Positions 54,607 to 63,505 of a stretch of DNA of 64,000 nucleotides are shown here, in pieces. The stretch comes from Marinovum sp034669705 (GTDB taxonomy: Bacteria > Pseudomonadota > Alphaproteobacteria > Rhodobacterales > Rhodobacteraceae). Both the position numbers and the translations under genes were made by a program. The notes under the pieces are model-generated. The model made no database searches and was not told the origin of the DNA. It saw only the letters and a list, made by a program, of their open reading frames with translations. The DNA lies in the NCBI RefSeq assembly GCF_034669705.1, contig NZ_JAXMOR010000001.1:209631-273630 (forward strand), in the 5' to 3' direction. Numbering within the stretch: position 1 is the first letter of the stretch; the number at the start of each line of letters is the position of its first letter.

Positions 54607-56985
54607 ATGCCGAAAGATCAAGGCATAGGAGCCAGCACAAAGCGCCGCGAGGACGTGCGCTTTCTGACCGGCGCCGGCAATTACACCGATGACATCAACG
54701 TGCACGGCCAGGCCTATGTGCAGTTCCTGCGCTCGGACGTGGCGCATGGCCGGATCAGCAATATCGACACCAGCGCGGCGTCCGCGATGCCGGGCGTGGT
54801 GCGCATCTTCACCGGCGCCGATTTCGAAGGCGTCGGCGGACTGCCCTGCGGCTGGCAGGTGACCGACCGCCACGGCGAAGTGATGAAGGAACCGGGCCAC
54901 CCGGTGCTGGCCCAGGGCAAGGTGCGTCACGTCGGCGAACCGGTCGCCGCCGTGGTCGCCGACACCCTGCAGCAGGCGCGCGACGCCGCCGAGGCGATCG
55001 AGCTCGACATTGAGGAGCTGCCGGCCGTCGTCGACATGAAGGCGGCGCTGGCCGAGGGCTCGGCACGGGTGCATGACGATCTGTCGGACAACCTCTGCTA
55101 CGACTGGGGGTTCGTCGAGGAGAACAAGGGCGCGGTGGAGGAGGCGATTGCCAAGGCCGCCCATGTCACTACGCTGGAACTGGTCAACAACCGTCTCGTG
55201 GCCAACCCGATGGAGCCGCGTGTCGCGGTGGGCGATTACAATCGCGCCGCCGGCGATTCGACGCTCTACACCACCAGCCAGAACCCGCATGTGATCCGGC
55301 TGCTGATGGGCGCTTTCGTGCTCGGCATTCCAGAGCACAAGCTGCGGGTGGTGGCGCCTGACGTGGGCGGCGGCTTCGGCACCAAGATCTTCCACTACGC
55401 CGAGGAGGCCTTCTGCACCTTCGCCGCCAAGGCGCTGAACCGTGCGGTCAAGTGGACCTCGACCCGGTCGGAGGCCTTCATGTCCGACGCCCATGGCCGC
55501 GACCACGTGACCAAGATCGAACTGGCGCTCGATGCCGACAACAACTTCACCGCCGTGCGCACCGAGACCTATGCCAACATGGGGGCGTATCTGTCGACCT
55601 TCGCACCCTCGGTGCCGACCTGGCTGCATGGCACGCTGATGGCCGGCAACTACAAGACGCCGAACGTCTATGTGAACGTCAAGGCGGTGTTCACCAACAC
55701 CGTGCCGGTCGATGCCTATCGCGGTGCCGGACGGCCAGAGGCGACCTATCAACTCGAGCGCGTGATCGACAAGGCGGCACGAGAGCTCGGCGTCGACCCG
55801 GTGGAACTGCGGCGTCAGAATTTCATCACCGAGTTCCCCTATCAGACCCCGGTGGCGGTGGAATATGACACCGGCGACTACCACGCCACCATGGACAAGA
55901 TGCTCGAGCTGATCGACCGCGACGGCTTTGCCGAGCGGCGCAAGCAGAGCGAGGCCAAGGGCAAGCTGCGCGGCCTCGGTATCAACTGCTTCATCGAAGC
56001 CTGCGGCATCGCGCCGTCGAACCTGGTGGGCCAGCTGGGCGCACGCGCGGGGCTTTACGAAAGCGCCACGGTACGGGTTAACGCCACGGGTGGTCTTGTG
56101 GTGATGACCGGCTCTCACAGCCACGGGCAGGGGCATGAGACCGCCTTCCCGCAGGTGATCTCGGAAATGATCGGCATCCCCGAGGACCAGATCGAGATCG
56201 TCCATGGCGACACCGCCAATGCGCCGATGGGCATGGGCACCTATGGTTCGCGCTCGCTGGCGGTCGGCGGCTCGGCCATGGTGCGCGCGGCCGAGAAGAT
56301 CATCGCCAAGACCAAGAAGATCGCCGCCCACCTGCTCGAGGCCGCCGAGGCGGATATCGAGCTCAAGGACGGCCAGTTCTCGGTCGCGGGCACAGACAAG
56401 CAGGTGGCCTGGGGCGATGTCTGCCTCGCGGCCTATGTGCCGCACAACTACCCGCTCGAGGACATCGAACCGGGGCTGGAGGAGACGGCCTTCTACGACC
56501 CGTCGAACTTCACCTATCCGGCCGGCGCCTATGCCTGCGAGGTCGAGGTCGATCCCGAGACCGGCGTCGCCACCATCGAGAAGTTCGTCTCGGCGGATGA
56601 TTTCGGCAATGTGGTCAACCCGATGATCGTCGAGGGCCAGGTGCATGGCGGCATCGCCCAGGGCATCGGCCAGGCGCTGCTCGAGAACTGCGCCTATGAC
56701 GAGAACGGCCAGCTGCTCTCGGCCTCCTACATGGATTACGCCATGCCGCGGGCCGACGATCTGCCGGAGATGTCGGCCTATACGGTCGACCACTCCTGCC
56801 AGACGCCCTGCACCCACAACCCGCTGGGGGTGAAGGGCTGCGGCGAGGCCGGCGCCATCGGCTCGCCGCCGACGGTGATCAACGCCATCCTGGACGCGCT
56901 GAATTCCGGCGGTCACAAGGTGGATCACATCGACATGCCGGCCTCGCCCTCGCGGGTCTGGGCGGCCATCAACTCTGCGTCCTGA
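54607..56985 (+). CDS. coxL: Mo hydroxylase large subunit, form II CoxL-like
   Basis: 792 residues of the xanthine oxidase/CO dehydrogenase molybdopterin subunit family. The active-site loop reads AYRGAGR at residues 370-376, which marks form II (form I true CO dehydrogenases read AYxCSFR and bind Cu). The base Glu is in CGEAGAIG, Glu747. GGGFGTK and GSHSHGQGHETAFPQ, cofactor-contact motifs, are present. Start at 54607 with GGGAGGA 6 bases upstream. The S-L-M order is also that of form II clusters. The real substrate is not known; aldehydes or N-heterocycles are possible. Confidence 0.93.
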   Translation: MPKDQGIGASTKRREDVRFLTGAGNYTDDINVHGQAYVQFLRSDVAHGRISNIDTSAASAMPGVVRIFTGADFEGVGGLPCGWQVTDRHGEVMKEPGHPVLAQGKVRHVGEPVAAVVADTLQQARDAAEAIELDIEELPAVVDMKAALAEGSARVHDDLSDNLCYDWGFVEENKGAVEEAIAKAAHVTTLELVNNRLVANPMEPRVAVGDYNRAAGDSTLYTTSQNPHVIRLLMGAFVLGIPEHKLRVVAPDVGGGFGTKIFHYAEEAFCTFAAKALNRAVKWTSTRSEAFMSDAHGRDHVTKIELALDADNNFTAVRTETYANMGAYLSTFAPSVPTWLHGTLMAGNYKTPNVYVNVKAVFTNTVPVDAYRGAGRPEATYQLERVIDKAARELGVDPVELRRQNFITEFPYQTPVAVEYDTGDYHATMDKMLELIDRDGFAERRKQSEAKGKLRGLGINCFIEACGIAPSNLVGQLGARAGLYESATVRVNATGGLVVMTGSHSHGQGHETAFPQVISEMIGIPEDQIEIVHGDTANAPMGMGTYGSRSLAVGGSAMVRAAEKIIAKTKKIAAHLLEAAEADIELKDGQFSVAGTDKQVAWGDVCLAAYVPHNYPLEDIEPGLEETAFYDPSNFTYPAGAYACEVEVDPETGVATIEKFVSADDFGNVVNPMIVEGQVHGGIAQGIGQALLENCAYDENGQLLSASYMDYAMPRADDLPEMSAYTVDHSCQTPCTHNPLGVKGCGEAGAIGSPPTVINAILDALNSGGHKVDHIDMPASPSRVWAAINSAS

Positions 56986-56999
56986 GGGAGGTCTGACCT

Positions 57000-57788
57000 A
57001 TGTACAGCTTTGACATCGAACGGCCCACGTCACTGGCCGACGCCCTGGCCGCGCTGGCCGACGACGAGGCCCAGGCGCTGGGCGGCGGGCAGACGCTGAT
57101 CCCGACGCTCAAGCAGCGGCTGGCCAGCCCGTCGAAACTGGTGAGCCTCACCGGCATCGAGGAGCTCAGGGGCATCCGCCGCGACGGCGACACGGTGACC
57201 ATCGGCGGTGGCACCACGCACGGCACCATCGCGCGCGAGACCAAGGACAGCTTCCCGGGGCTGTCCTATCTTGCCTCCAAGATCGGCGATCCGGCGGTAC
57301 GCAACCGCGGCACCATCGGCGGCTCGCTGGCCAACAACGACCCCTCGGCCTGCTACCCGGCGGCCGCCATGGCCTGCGGCGCGACGATCGTGACGAACAA
57401 TCGCGAGATCGCGGCGGATGACTACTTCCAGGGCATGTTCACCACAGCGCTGGAAGAAGGCGAGATCATCACCGCGGTCAAAGTCCCGATCCCCGAGCGC
57501 GGGGCCTACATCAAGTTCGAACAGCCGGCCTCGCGCTTTCCGCTGGTGGGTGTCTTCGTTGCGAAGTTCGCCGACCGGGTCGGCGTCGGCGTCACCGGCG
57601 CCTCCGAGGAAGGCGTGTTCCGCTGGACCGAGGCGGAGCAGGCGCTGGGCGGCAGCTTTGCCGAGAGCGCGCTCGAGGGGCTCTCGGTCTCCGGCGACGG
57701 GATGATCGGCGATCTGCATGGCACCGGAGCCTACCGCGCCCATCTGGTGGCGGTGATGACCCGGCGGGCGGTCGCTGCGGCGGGCTGA
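57000..57788 (+). CDS. coxM: Mo hydroxylase FAD subunit, CoxM-like
   Basis: 262 residues. FAD-binding GGGQTLIPTLKQRL (about 28-41), KIGDPAVRNRGTIGGSLANNDPSACYPAA partly visible near 92-120, and a C-terminal CO-dehydrogenase flavoprotein domain. It passes electrons from the [2Fe-2S] subunit to the final acceptor. 14 bases after coxL with GGGAGG upstream. Last gene of the operon. Confidence 0.93.
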   Translation: MYSFDIERPTSLADALAALADDEAQALGGGQTLIPTLKQRLASPSKLVSLTGIEELRGIRRDGDTVTIGGGTTHGTIARETKDSFPGLSYLASKIGDPAVRNRGTIGGSLANNDPSACYPAAAMACGATIVTNNREIAADDYFQGMFTTALEEGEIITAVKVPIPERGAYIKFEQPASRFPLVGVFVAKFADRVGVGVTGASEEGVFRWTEAEQALGGSFAESALEGLSVSGDGMIGDLHGTGAYRAHLVAVMTRRAVAAAG

Positions 57789-57851
57789 GCCTTCGGTCCC
57801 GGGCTCGAGAGGGGGGCGGTCCTTGGGGGCCGCCCTTTTCCTTGCCGGCGC

Positions 57852-57875
57852 GGTGGGTTGGAAACCCACCCTACG
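57852..57875. repeat. GTAGGGTGGGTT hairpin repeat, copy 2 (inverted)
   Basis: GGTGGGTT-GGA-AACCCACC followed by CTACGG, the reverse complement of the element at 54563, 63 bases after coxM. Confidence 0.75.
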
Positions 57876-57910
57876 GGGGCGCGTTCGAGGCGCGGGCGGT
57901 GCAAGGAAGA

Positions 57911-58025
57911 ACTTTCATGCCTCCGGCGGGAGTTTGTCCGGCAAGATGAAGCAGGGGAGACCGTCCGCTCCTTCATCTTGCAAAATAAACCTCCGGGGGT
58001 GAGGCCGCAGGCCGAGGGGGCTGGC
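57911..58025. repeat. inverted pair of CTTCATCTTGCC-family repeats
   Basis: A reverse copy (CCTCCGGCGGGAGTTTGTCC ... AAGATGAAGC, 57920-57951) faces a forward copy (CCTTCATCTTGCAAAATAAA, 57971-57990), enough to form a long imperfect stem. It fills the 280-base gap between the convergent coxM and gap genes and may act as a two-way terminator. Confidence 0.65.
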
Positions 58026-58068
58026 CCCCTGTTGCGCTGCCGTCGGCTCTGTTGCGCTGCCGCCGGCC

Positions 58069-59043
58069 TCAGGCCATGCGGCGGGCCATGTCGAGCATGC
58101 GGGCAGAGAAGCCCCATTCGTTGTCGTACCAGCCGAAGATGCGCAGCACGCCGCCCAGCGAGACCGAGGTTTCCCGGCCGGCCACCACCAGCGATTCCGG
58201 GCGGCCGCGCAGGTCGGTCGAGACCAGCGGCTGGTCGGTATAGCCGAAGAGCGCAGGGTCGGCATCGCGGACCAGGCTGTTGAGCGCCTGCGCCGTGATC
58301 GGCGCGCGGGTCTGCACCGTCAGGTCGATGGCCGAGACCGAGGCCGTCGGCACGCGGATCGCGCGCGCCTCGATCCGGCCCGCCAGATGCGGCAGCACCA
58401 CGCCGATCAGCCGCCCGGCCGAGGTGGTGGTGGGCACCATCGACAGCGCGGCCGCACGCGAGCGGACCAGATCGCCGCGTGGCGCATCCACCGTCGGCTG
58501 CGAGCCGGTGTAGCAATGCACCGTCGTCATGTGACCGGATTCCACCCCCGCCGCTGCGTCAAGCAGGCGCAACAGCGGCGCCAGCGCATTGGTGGTGCAG
58601 GAGGCGTTGGAGATCACGGGTTGATCCGCCAGACGTTCGGTATTGGCACCAAGCACGATGGTGTCGTCGGCCGCGGGCGACGGCCCCGAGATCAGCACCC
58701 GCCGCGCGCCGGCGGTCAGGCCACGCTCGGCAATGTCGCGGGTCTGTGCCTTGCCGGTGCATTCCAGCACGATGTCGACGCCAGCGAGATCGAGGGTCGA
58801 GATGTCTTCCAGCCGGTGCATCGGCAGCTGCCGCCCGCCGGCCTGCAGCGCCCCGTCGCGCGCTTCGGCACCGCCGGGGAAGGGCCCGAAGACGCTGTCG
58901 TAGGCGAAGAGATAGGCGCAGGTGTCCAGTGGCGCGATGTCGTTGATGCCGACGATCTCGATATCGGAGTGATCGGTCAGCACCATGCGGGTGATGGTGC
59001 GGCCGATGCGGCCGAATCCGTTGATAAAGATGCGAAGCGACAT
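58069..59043 (-). CDS. gap: glyceraldehyde-3-phosphate dehydrogenase family protein
   Basis: 324 residues. NAD(P)-binding INGFGRIGRT at the N-terminus, catalytic Cys149 in SNASCTTNA, His in TTVHCYTGSQ and C-terminal WYDNEWGFSARMLD are all present. It oxidises glyceraldehyde 3-phosphate in central carbon metabolism. The coenzyme-selecting residue after the second strand is Asn-Asp (VGINDIA), usual for NAD enzymes. A second gap copy elsewhere is likely. Divergent from ccmF. Confidence 0.93.
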   Translation of the reverse strand: MSLRIFINGFGRIGRTITRMVLTDHSDIEIVGINDIAPLDTCAYLFAYDSVFGPFPGGAEARDGALQAGGRQLPMHRLEDISTLDLAGVDIVLECTGKAQTRDIAERGLTAGARRVLISGPSPAADDTIVLGANTERLADQPVISNASCTTNALAPLLRLLDAAAGVESGHMTTVHCYTGSQPTVDAPRGDLVRSRAAALSMVPTTTSAGRLIGVVLPHLAGRIEARAIRVPTASVSAIDLTVQTRAPITAQALNSLVRDADPALFGYTDQPLVSTDLRGRPESLVVAGRETSVSLGGVLRIFGWYDNEWGFSARMLDMARRMA

Positions 59044-59245
59044 GGGCGATCCTGCGGCTTTGAAAGGTCACCGGAAGTGACCCCATCGCGGCGCAGGAGG
59101 CAATGGGCCGGGCGGGAAAGTTTTGCCGGTCAGCCACCGGGCTGCGACCAAATGATACGCGTTTCAACGAAATGGTGACTTAAATCTTCACGTGTCAGGG
59201 GCTAGGACTGTTGCAATGATCTGACAGCCCTTGGGGAGTGGTGCC

Positions 59246-61237
59246 ATGATCCCGGAACTCGGACAATTCGCCCTGGCGCTGGCGCTGGCCCTGGCGCTGG
59301 TGCAATCGCTGGTGCCGATGGCGGGCGCGGCGCGCGGCAACCTGCTGTGGATGCGCTCGGCGCAGTCGACCGCGCTGGGGCAGTTGCTCTTCGTGGGCTT
59401 TGGCTTTGGCGCGCTGATGTGGGCCTTCGTGGTCAGCGATTTCACCGTCAGGAACGTGGCCGAGAACTCCAACTCTCTGAAACCGATGATCTTCAAGGTC
59501 GCCGCCACCTGGGGCAGCCACGAGGGCTCGCTGCTGCTCTGGACGCTGATCCTGACGTTGTTCGGCGCCGGTGTCGCGGTCTTCGGCAGCAACATTCCGC
59601 ATGCGCTCAGGGCGCGGACGCTGTCGGTGCAGGCCTGGATCTCGGTCGGGTTCCTGTCGTTCATGCTGTTCACCTCGAACCCGTTCGAGCGCATCCTGCC
59701 GCCGCCGCTGGACGGCAATGACCTCAACCCTCTGCTGCAGGACATCGGCCTCGCGATCCATCCGCCGCTGCTTTACGTGGGCTATGTCGGCTTCTCCATC
59801 GTCTTCAGCTTTGCCGTGGCGGCACTGATCGAGGGGCGCGTCGATGCCGCCTGGGCGCGCTGGGTGCGGCCCTGGACATTGGCCGCCTGGATGAGCCTGA
59901 CCGCCGGCATCGCGCTGGGTTCTTGGTGGGCCTATTACGAGCTCGGCTGGGGCGGCTGGTGGTTCTGGGACCCGGTGGAGAACGTCAGCTTCATGCCGTG
60001 GCTGCTGGGCACGGCGCTGCTGCATTCCGCCATCGTCACGGAAAAGCGCGGGGCGTTCAAATCCTGGACCATCCTGCTGGCAATCCTCACCTTTTCGCTG
60101 TCGCTGCTGGGCACCTTCATCGTCCGATCCGGCCTGCTGACCAGCGTGCATGCCTTTGCCGTCGACCCCGAGCGCGGGGTCTATATCCTCGGGCTGCTGG
60201 GCGTCTCGATCGGCGGCTCGCTGACGCTCTATGCGGTGCGCGCGCCGGCGATGGAGGGCGGCGGGTTGTTTGCCCCGGTGAGCCGCGAGGGCGGTCTGCT
60301 GATCAACAACCTGCTCTTGGCGGTGGCCACCGGCACGGTGCTCTTCGGCACGCTCTACCCGCTGTTTCTCGAGGCGGTGACCGGCGACAAGATCTCGGTC
60401 GGTCCGCCGTTCTACAATGCCTCCTTCGTGCCGATCATGCTGCCCCTGGTCTTTGTCATGGGGCTGGGACCGCTGCTGACCTGGAAGCGGGCCGACCTGA
60501 AGGGCGTGCTGCAACGGCTCTGGCTGGCGCTGGCGCTGGCGGCGCTGGCGGCACTGGTGATCTGGTACCTTGTGACCGGCGGGCCGGCGCTGGCGGTCTT
60601 GGCCTTCGGCCTCGGCATCTGGCTGTTCGTCGCCACGGCGCAGGACTGGGCGGCGCGGATCAAGCTGTTCCGCGCGCCGTTGTCAGAGAGCCTGCGCCGG
60701 GCGCGCAACCTGCCGCGGGCGAGCCATGGCATGAGCCTGGCGCATCTCGGGCTGGCGGTCTGCATCTTCGGCTTTGTCGGCTCTTCGGCCTGGAAGGAGG
60801 ACGTGATCGTCTTTGCCGAGCCGGGCACCCGGGTGCAGGTGGCAGGCTATGATCTCGAGTTCCAGGGCGTCGAGCAGGTGCCTGGGCCGAACTACACCGC
60901 CTCTCGCGGCACCCTCGCGGTGAGCCGCGACGGTGAATTCCTGCAATACCTCTACCCGGAACGGCGCAACTACCCGGTGGCGCGCAGCCAGACCACCGAG
61001 AGCGCCATCCGCCACACCCTTGGCGGCGACCTCTATGCCTCGATGGCAGAGCCGGCGGCGGCCACGGCGGGCAATGCCTGGACGCTGCGGGTGCTGTTCG
61101 AACCTCTGGTCAACTTCATCTGGCTCGGGTCCTTCATGTTGGTGCTGGGCGGGGCGCTCAGCCTCAGCGACCGGCGCCTGCGCGTCGGCGCGCCGCGCCG
61201 CGCCCGGGCGCCCGAGATGGCGCAACCTGCGGAGTAA
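59246..61237 (+). CDS. ccmF: cytochrome c-type biogenesis protein CcmF
   Basis: 663 residues, about 15 membrane spans. The heme-handling WWD motif WGGWWFWDPVEN is at about 235-246, and conserved periplasmic His residues are in IHPPLLYVGYVG. CcmF attaches heme to apocytochrome c with CcmH. Start ATG at 59246 with GGGGAG upstream; an in-frame TTG at 59231 is less likely. First gene of ccmF-ccmG-ccmH-ccmI. Confidence 0.95.
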   Translation: MIPELGQFALALALALALVQSLVPMAGAARGNLLWMRSAQSTALGQLLFVGFGFGALMWAFVVSDFTVRNVAENSNSLKPMIFKVAATWGSHEGSLLLWTLILTLFGAGVAVFGSNIPHALRARTLSVQAWISVGFLSFMLFTSNPFERILPPPLDGNDLNPLLQDIGLAIHPPLLYVGYVGFSIVFSFAVAALIEGRVDAAWARWVRPWTLAAWMSLTAGIALGSWWAYYELGWGGWWFWDPVENVSFMPWLLGTALLHSAIVTEKRGAFKSWTILLAILTFSLSLLGTFIVRSGLLTSVHAFAVDPERGVYILGLLGVSIGGSLTLYAVRAPAMEGGGLFAPVSREGGLLINNLLLAVATGTVLFGTLYPLFLEAVTGDKISVGPPFYNASFVPIMLPLVFVMGLGPLLTWKRADLKGVLQRLWLALALAALAALVIWYLVTGGPALAVLAFGLGIWLFVATAQDWAARIKLFRAPLSESLRRARNLPRASHGMSLAHLGLAVCIFGFVGSSAWKEDVIVFAEPGTRVQVAGYDLEFQGVEQVPGPNYTASRGTLAVSRDGEFLQYLYPERRNYPVARSQTTESAIRHTLGGDLYASMAEPAAATAGNAWTLRVLFEPLVNFIWLGSFMLVLGGALSLSDRRLRVGAPRRARAPEMAQPAE

Positions 61238-61242
61238 ACGAC

Positions 61243-61797
61243 ATGCAACGTATCCTCGTCCTGCTGCCGATCCTGGTGGTGCTGATCCTCGGCGGCTTTT
61301 TCGTCTGGGGGCTGAACCCGGACCGCGACCCGAATGCCATTCCCTCGGCGCTGATCTCGAAACCGGTGCCGGCCTTCGACCTGGCGCCGATAGACGGCGT
61401 CGATGTGCCCGGGCTGGCCAGCGGTGACCTGGCCGGCGGCGAGCCGGTGCTGGTCAATGTCTTTGCCTCCTGGTGCGTGCCGTGCCGGGCCGAGCACAAG
61501 GTCCTGACACGGCTGGCGACGCAAGAGGGATTTCCGCTTTTCGGCATTAATTACAAGGACAAGCCCGAGGATGCGAAGGCATGGCTCGAAGAGCTGGGCA
61601 ATCCCTACCTGCGGATCGGATCGGACGAGAGCGGCCGCGCCGGGCTTGACTGGGGCATCTCCGGCGTGCCCGAGAGCTTTCTCGTCGATGCCACCGGCAC
61701 CGTGGTCTGGCGCTATGTCGGGCCGATCGCCACCGAGCAGGCGCAGGACGACCTGCGCCAGGCGCTGGCGGCGGCGCGCGAAAGGGCGGGCACGTGA
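61243..61797 (+). CDS. ccmG: thiol:disulfide interchange protein CcmG/DsbE
   Basis: 184 residues. N-terminal membrane anchor (LVLLPILVVLILGGFFVWGL) and periplasmic thioredoxin domain with Cys78-Cys81 (WCVPC) and the GVPESFLVD cis-Pro loop typical of CcmG. It keeps apocytochrome c cysteines reduced. 5 bases after ccmF; its stop overlaps the GTG start of ccmH. Confidence 0.94.
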   Translation: MQRILVLLPILVVLILGGFFVWGLNPDRDPNAIPSALISKPVPAFDLAPIDGVDVPGLASGDLAGGEPVLVNVFASWCVPCRAEHKVLTRLATQEGFPLFGINYKDKPEDAKAWLEELGNPYLRIGSDESGRAGLDWGISGVPESFLVDATGTVVWRYVGPIATEQAQDDLRQALAAARERAGT

Positions 61798-62273
61798 GGG
61801 GGCTTCTTGCCACGCTGCTGATCGTGCTGGCCGGGATGGCGGCGGCGGTGGAGCCCGACGAGATCCTCGACGACCCGCTGCTCGAGGCCCGCGCGCGCGA
61901 GATCTCCAGGGACATCCGCTGCGTGGTCTGCCAGAACGAGCCGATCGACAGTTCCAACGCCGGGGTGGCGCGCGACCTGCGGCTGTTGATCCGCGAGCGG
62001 CTGCTGGCCGGTGACAGCGATGACGCGGTCAGGCAGTACCTGGTTGACCGCTACGGCGATTACGTGCTGTTCAAGCCGCCCTTCAAGCCCGCCACCTATG
62101 CGCTCTGGCTGGCGCCCTTCGGCCTGTTGGCGCTGGGGGGCGTGGCCGCCGGCATGGCGCTGCGGCGGCGCGGCGGGCGCGGCGGGGCAGAGGCGCTGAG
62201 CGCCGAGGACGAGGCGCGCGTGGCCGAACTGGTGGCGCGCTATGACGGCGACGCGAACAGGAAAGACATCTGA
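61794..62273 (+). CDS. ccmH: cytochrome c-type biogenesis protein CcmH (CcmL)
   Basis: 159 residues. Signal peptide, redox motif IRCVVCQNEPI with Cys43-Cys46, and one C-terminal membrane helix (ALWLAPFGLLALGGVAAGMAL). It reduces apocytochrome c ahead of heme attachment. The start is GTG at 61794, overlapping the ccmG stop (GTGA). Single-domain form; the TPR part is the separate ccmI. Confidence 0.93.
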   Translation: MRGLLATLLIVLAGMAAAVEPDEILDDPLLEARAREISRDIRCVVCQNEPIDSSNAGVARDLRLLIRERLLAGDSDDAVRQYLVDRYGDYVLFKPPFKPATYALWLAPFGLLALGGVAAGMALRRRGGRGGAEALSAEDEARVAELVARYDGDANRKDI

Positions 62274-62276
62274 CGC

Positions 62277-63422
62277 ATGACATTCTGGGTACCCGCTGCC
62301 GCACTGGCGCTTCTGGCCGTGCTGGTGATCCTGCTGCCGCTTTGGCGCCGCTCTGGCGCCACCGTCGGGCACCGCGAGGGCGCGCTGGCGATCTTCGTCG
62401 ACCAGCTCAGGGAAATCGAGGCCGAGCGCAACCGCGGGCTGATCTCGCCGGCCGAGGCCGCGGCGGCGCAGATCGAGATCAAGCGTCGGATGCTGGCGGT
62501 GGAACGCCAGGGGCGCGGCGGCCCGGTGGGCACCGGCGGGGCGCCGGTGCTGATGGGGCTGGCGGTGCTGGTGCCGCTGCTGGCGGGCGCGGTCTATGTC
62601 ACCATCGGCGCACCCGGCGCCGAGAGCCTGCCGTTTGTCGCGCGCGAGGCAGAGCGGACCGAGGACCGCAAGATCGTCGATCTGACCGAACAGCTGCGCA
62701 ACCGGTTGCTGACGGATGAGGCGGGCGGGCCGACCGAGGGCTGGGAGCTCTTGGCGCAGACCTACATGAAGATGGGCCGCTACGCCGCCGCGGCTGAGGC
62801 GTTGGGCCGCATCGTCGACCGCGAGGACGCGCATTCCGGCCATCTGACGCAATGGGCCGAGGCGCTGATCGCGGCCAACGACGGGGTGATCACCACCAGC
62901 GCCGGGGCGGCGATCGACCGGGCGCTGGCGATGGACGTGCTGAACCCGGCGGCGAGCTACTACAAGGCGCAATGGCTGGAACAGGACGGCCGCGCCGGCC
63001 AGGCCCGCGAGCTGCTCTTGCTGCGGCTGGAGCAGGAGAGCGACCTGCAGCCCTGGATGGAGATCTTCGTGCAGCAGGCCAACCGGATCGGCGCCGAGAC
63101 CGGCGCTGAGCCGGTGGCGCTTGGCGATTTCGTCAACCTGCGCGGTCCCAGTGCCGAGGACGTCGAGGCGGCGCAGGAGATGACGGCCGAGGAGCGCGAC
63201 GCCTTCATCCGCTCGATGGTGGCTGGCCTCGCGGCGCGGCTCGAGGACGCGCCGGACGACCTCGACGGCTGGCTGCAGCTTGGCCGCGCCTACGGGGTGC
63301 TGGGCGAGCGCGCGCTGGCGGCTGAGGCGTACCGGGCGGCCGAGGGCCTGCTGGACGGGCTGCCTGCCGAGGACCCGCGGCGGCAGGTGGTGGCGCAGGG
63401 GCTGGCAGAGTTCGACGGCTAG
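62277..63422 (+). CDS. ccmI: c-type cytochrome biogenesis protein CcmI (CycH)
   Basis: 381 residues. Two membrane helices (about 4-22 and 90-110) enclose a cytoplasmic leucine-zipper-like loop (LREIEAERNRGLISPAEA); the periplasmic part has TPR units (GWELLAQTYMKMGRYAAAAEALGR; GWLQLGRAYGVLGERALAAEAYR). CcmI holds the C-terminus of apocytochrome c for the CcmFH lyase. 3 bases after ccmH. Confidence 0.9.
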   Translation: MTFWVPAAALALLAVLVILLPLWRRSGATVGHREGALAIFVDQLREIEAERNRGLISPAEAAAAQIEIKRRMLAVERQGRGGPVGTGGAPVLMGLAVLVPLLAGAVYVTIGAPGAESLPFVAREAERTEDRKIVDLTEQLRNRLLTDEAGGPTEGWELLAQTYMKMGRYAAAAEALGRIVDREDAHSGHLTQWAEALIAANDGVITTSAGAAIDRALAMDVLNPAASYYKAQWLEQDGRAGQARELLLLRLEQESDLQPWMEIFVQQANRIGAETGAEPVALGDFVNLRGPSAEDVEAAQEMTAEERDAFIRSMVAGLAARLEDAPDDLDGWLQLGRAYGVLGERALAAEAYRAAEGLLDGLPAEDPRRQVVAQGLAEFDG

Positions 63423-63444
63423 GCTCTGTGGCCGGCGGCAGGAA

Positions 63445-63498
63445 CGAGGGGCCAGCCCCTCGCGCTCCCCGAGGGTATTTGTGAACAGAAGAAGGCTG
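63445..63498. repeat. hairpin plus CTTCATCTTGCC-family repeat after ccmI
   Basis: A perfect 7-bp hairpin CGAGGGG-CCAG-CCCCTCG (63445-63462) leads into GAGGGTATTTGTGAACAGAAG, a divergent reverse copy of the repeat family. It separates the convergent ccmI and the reductase gene at 63506 and is probably a shared terminator region. Confidence 0.55.
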
Positions 63499-63505
63499 GA
63501 CCCGG

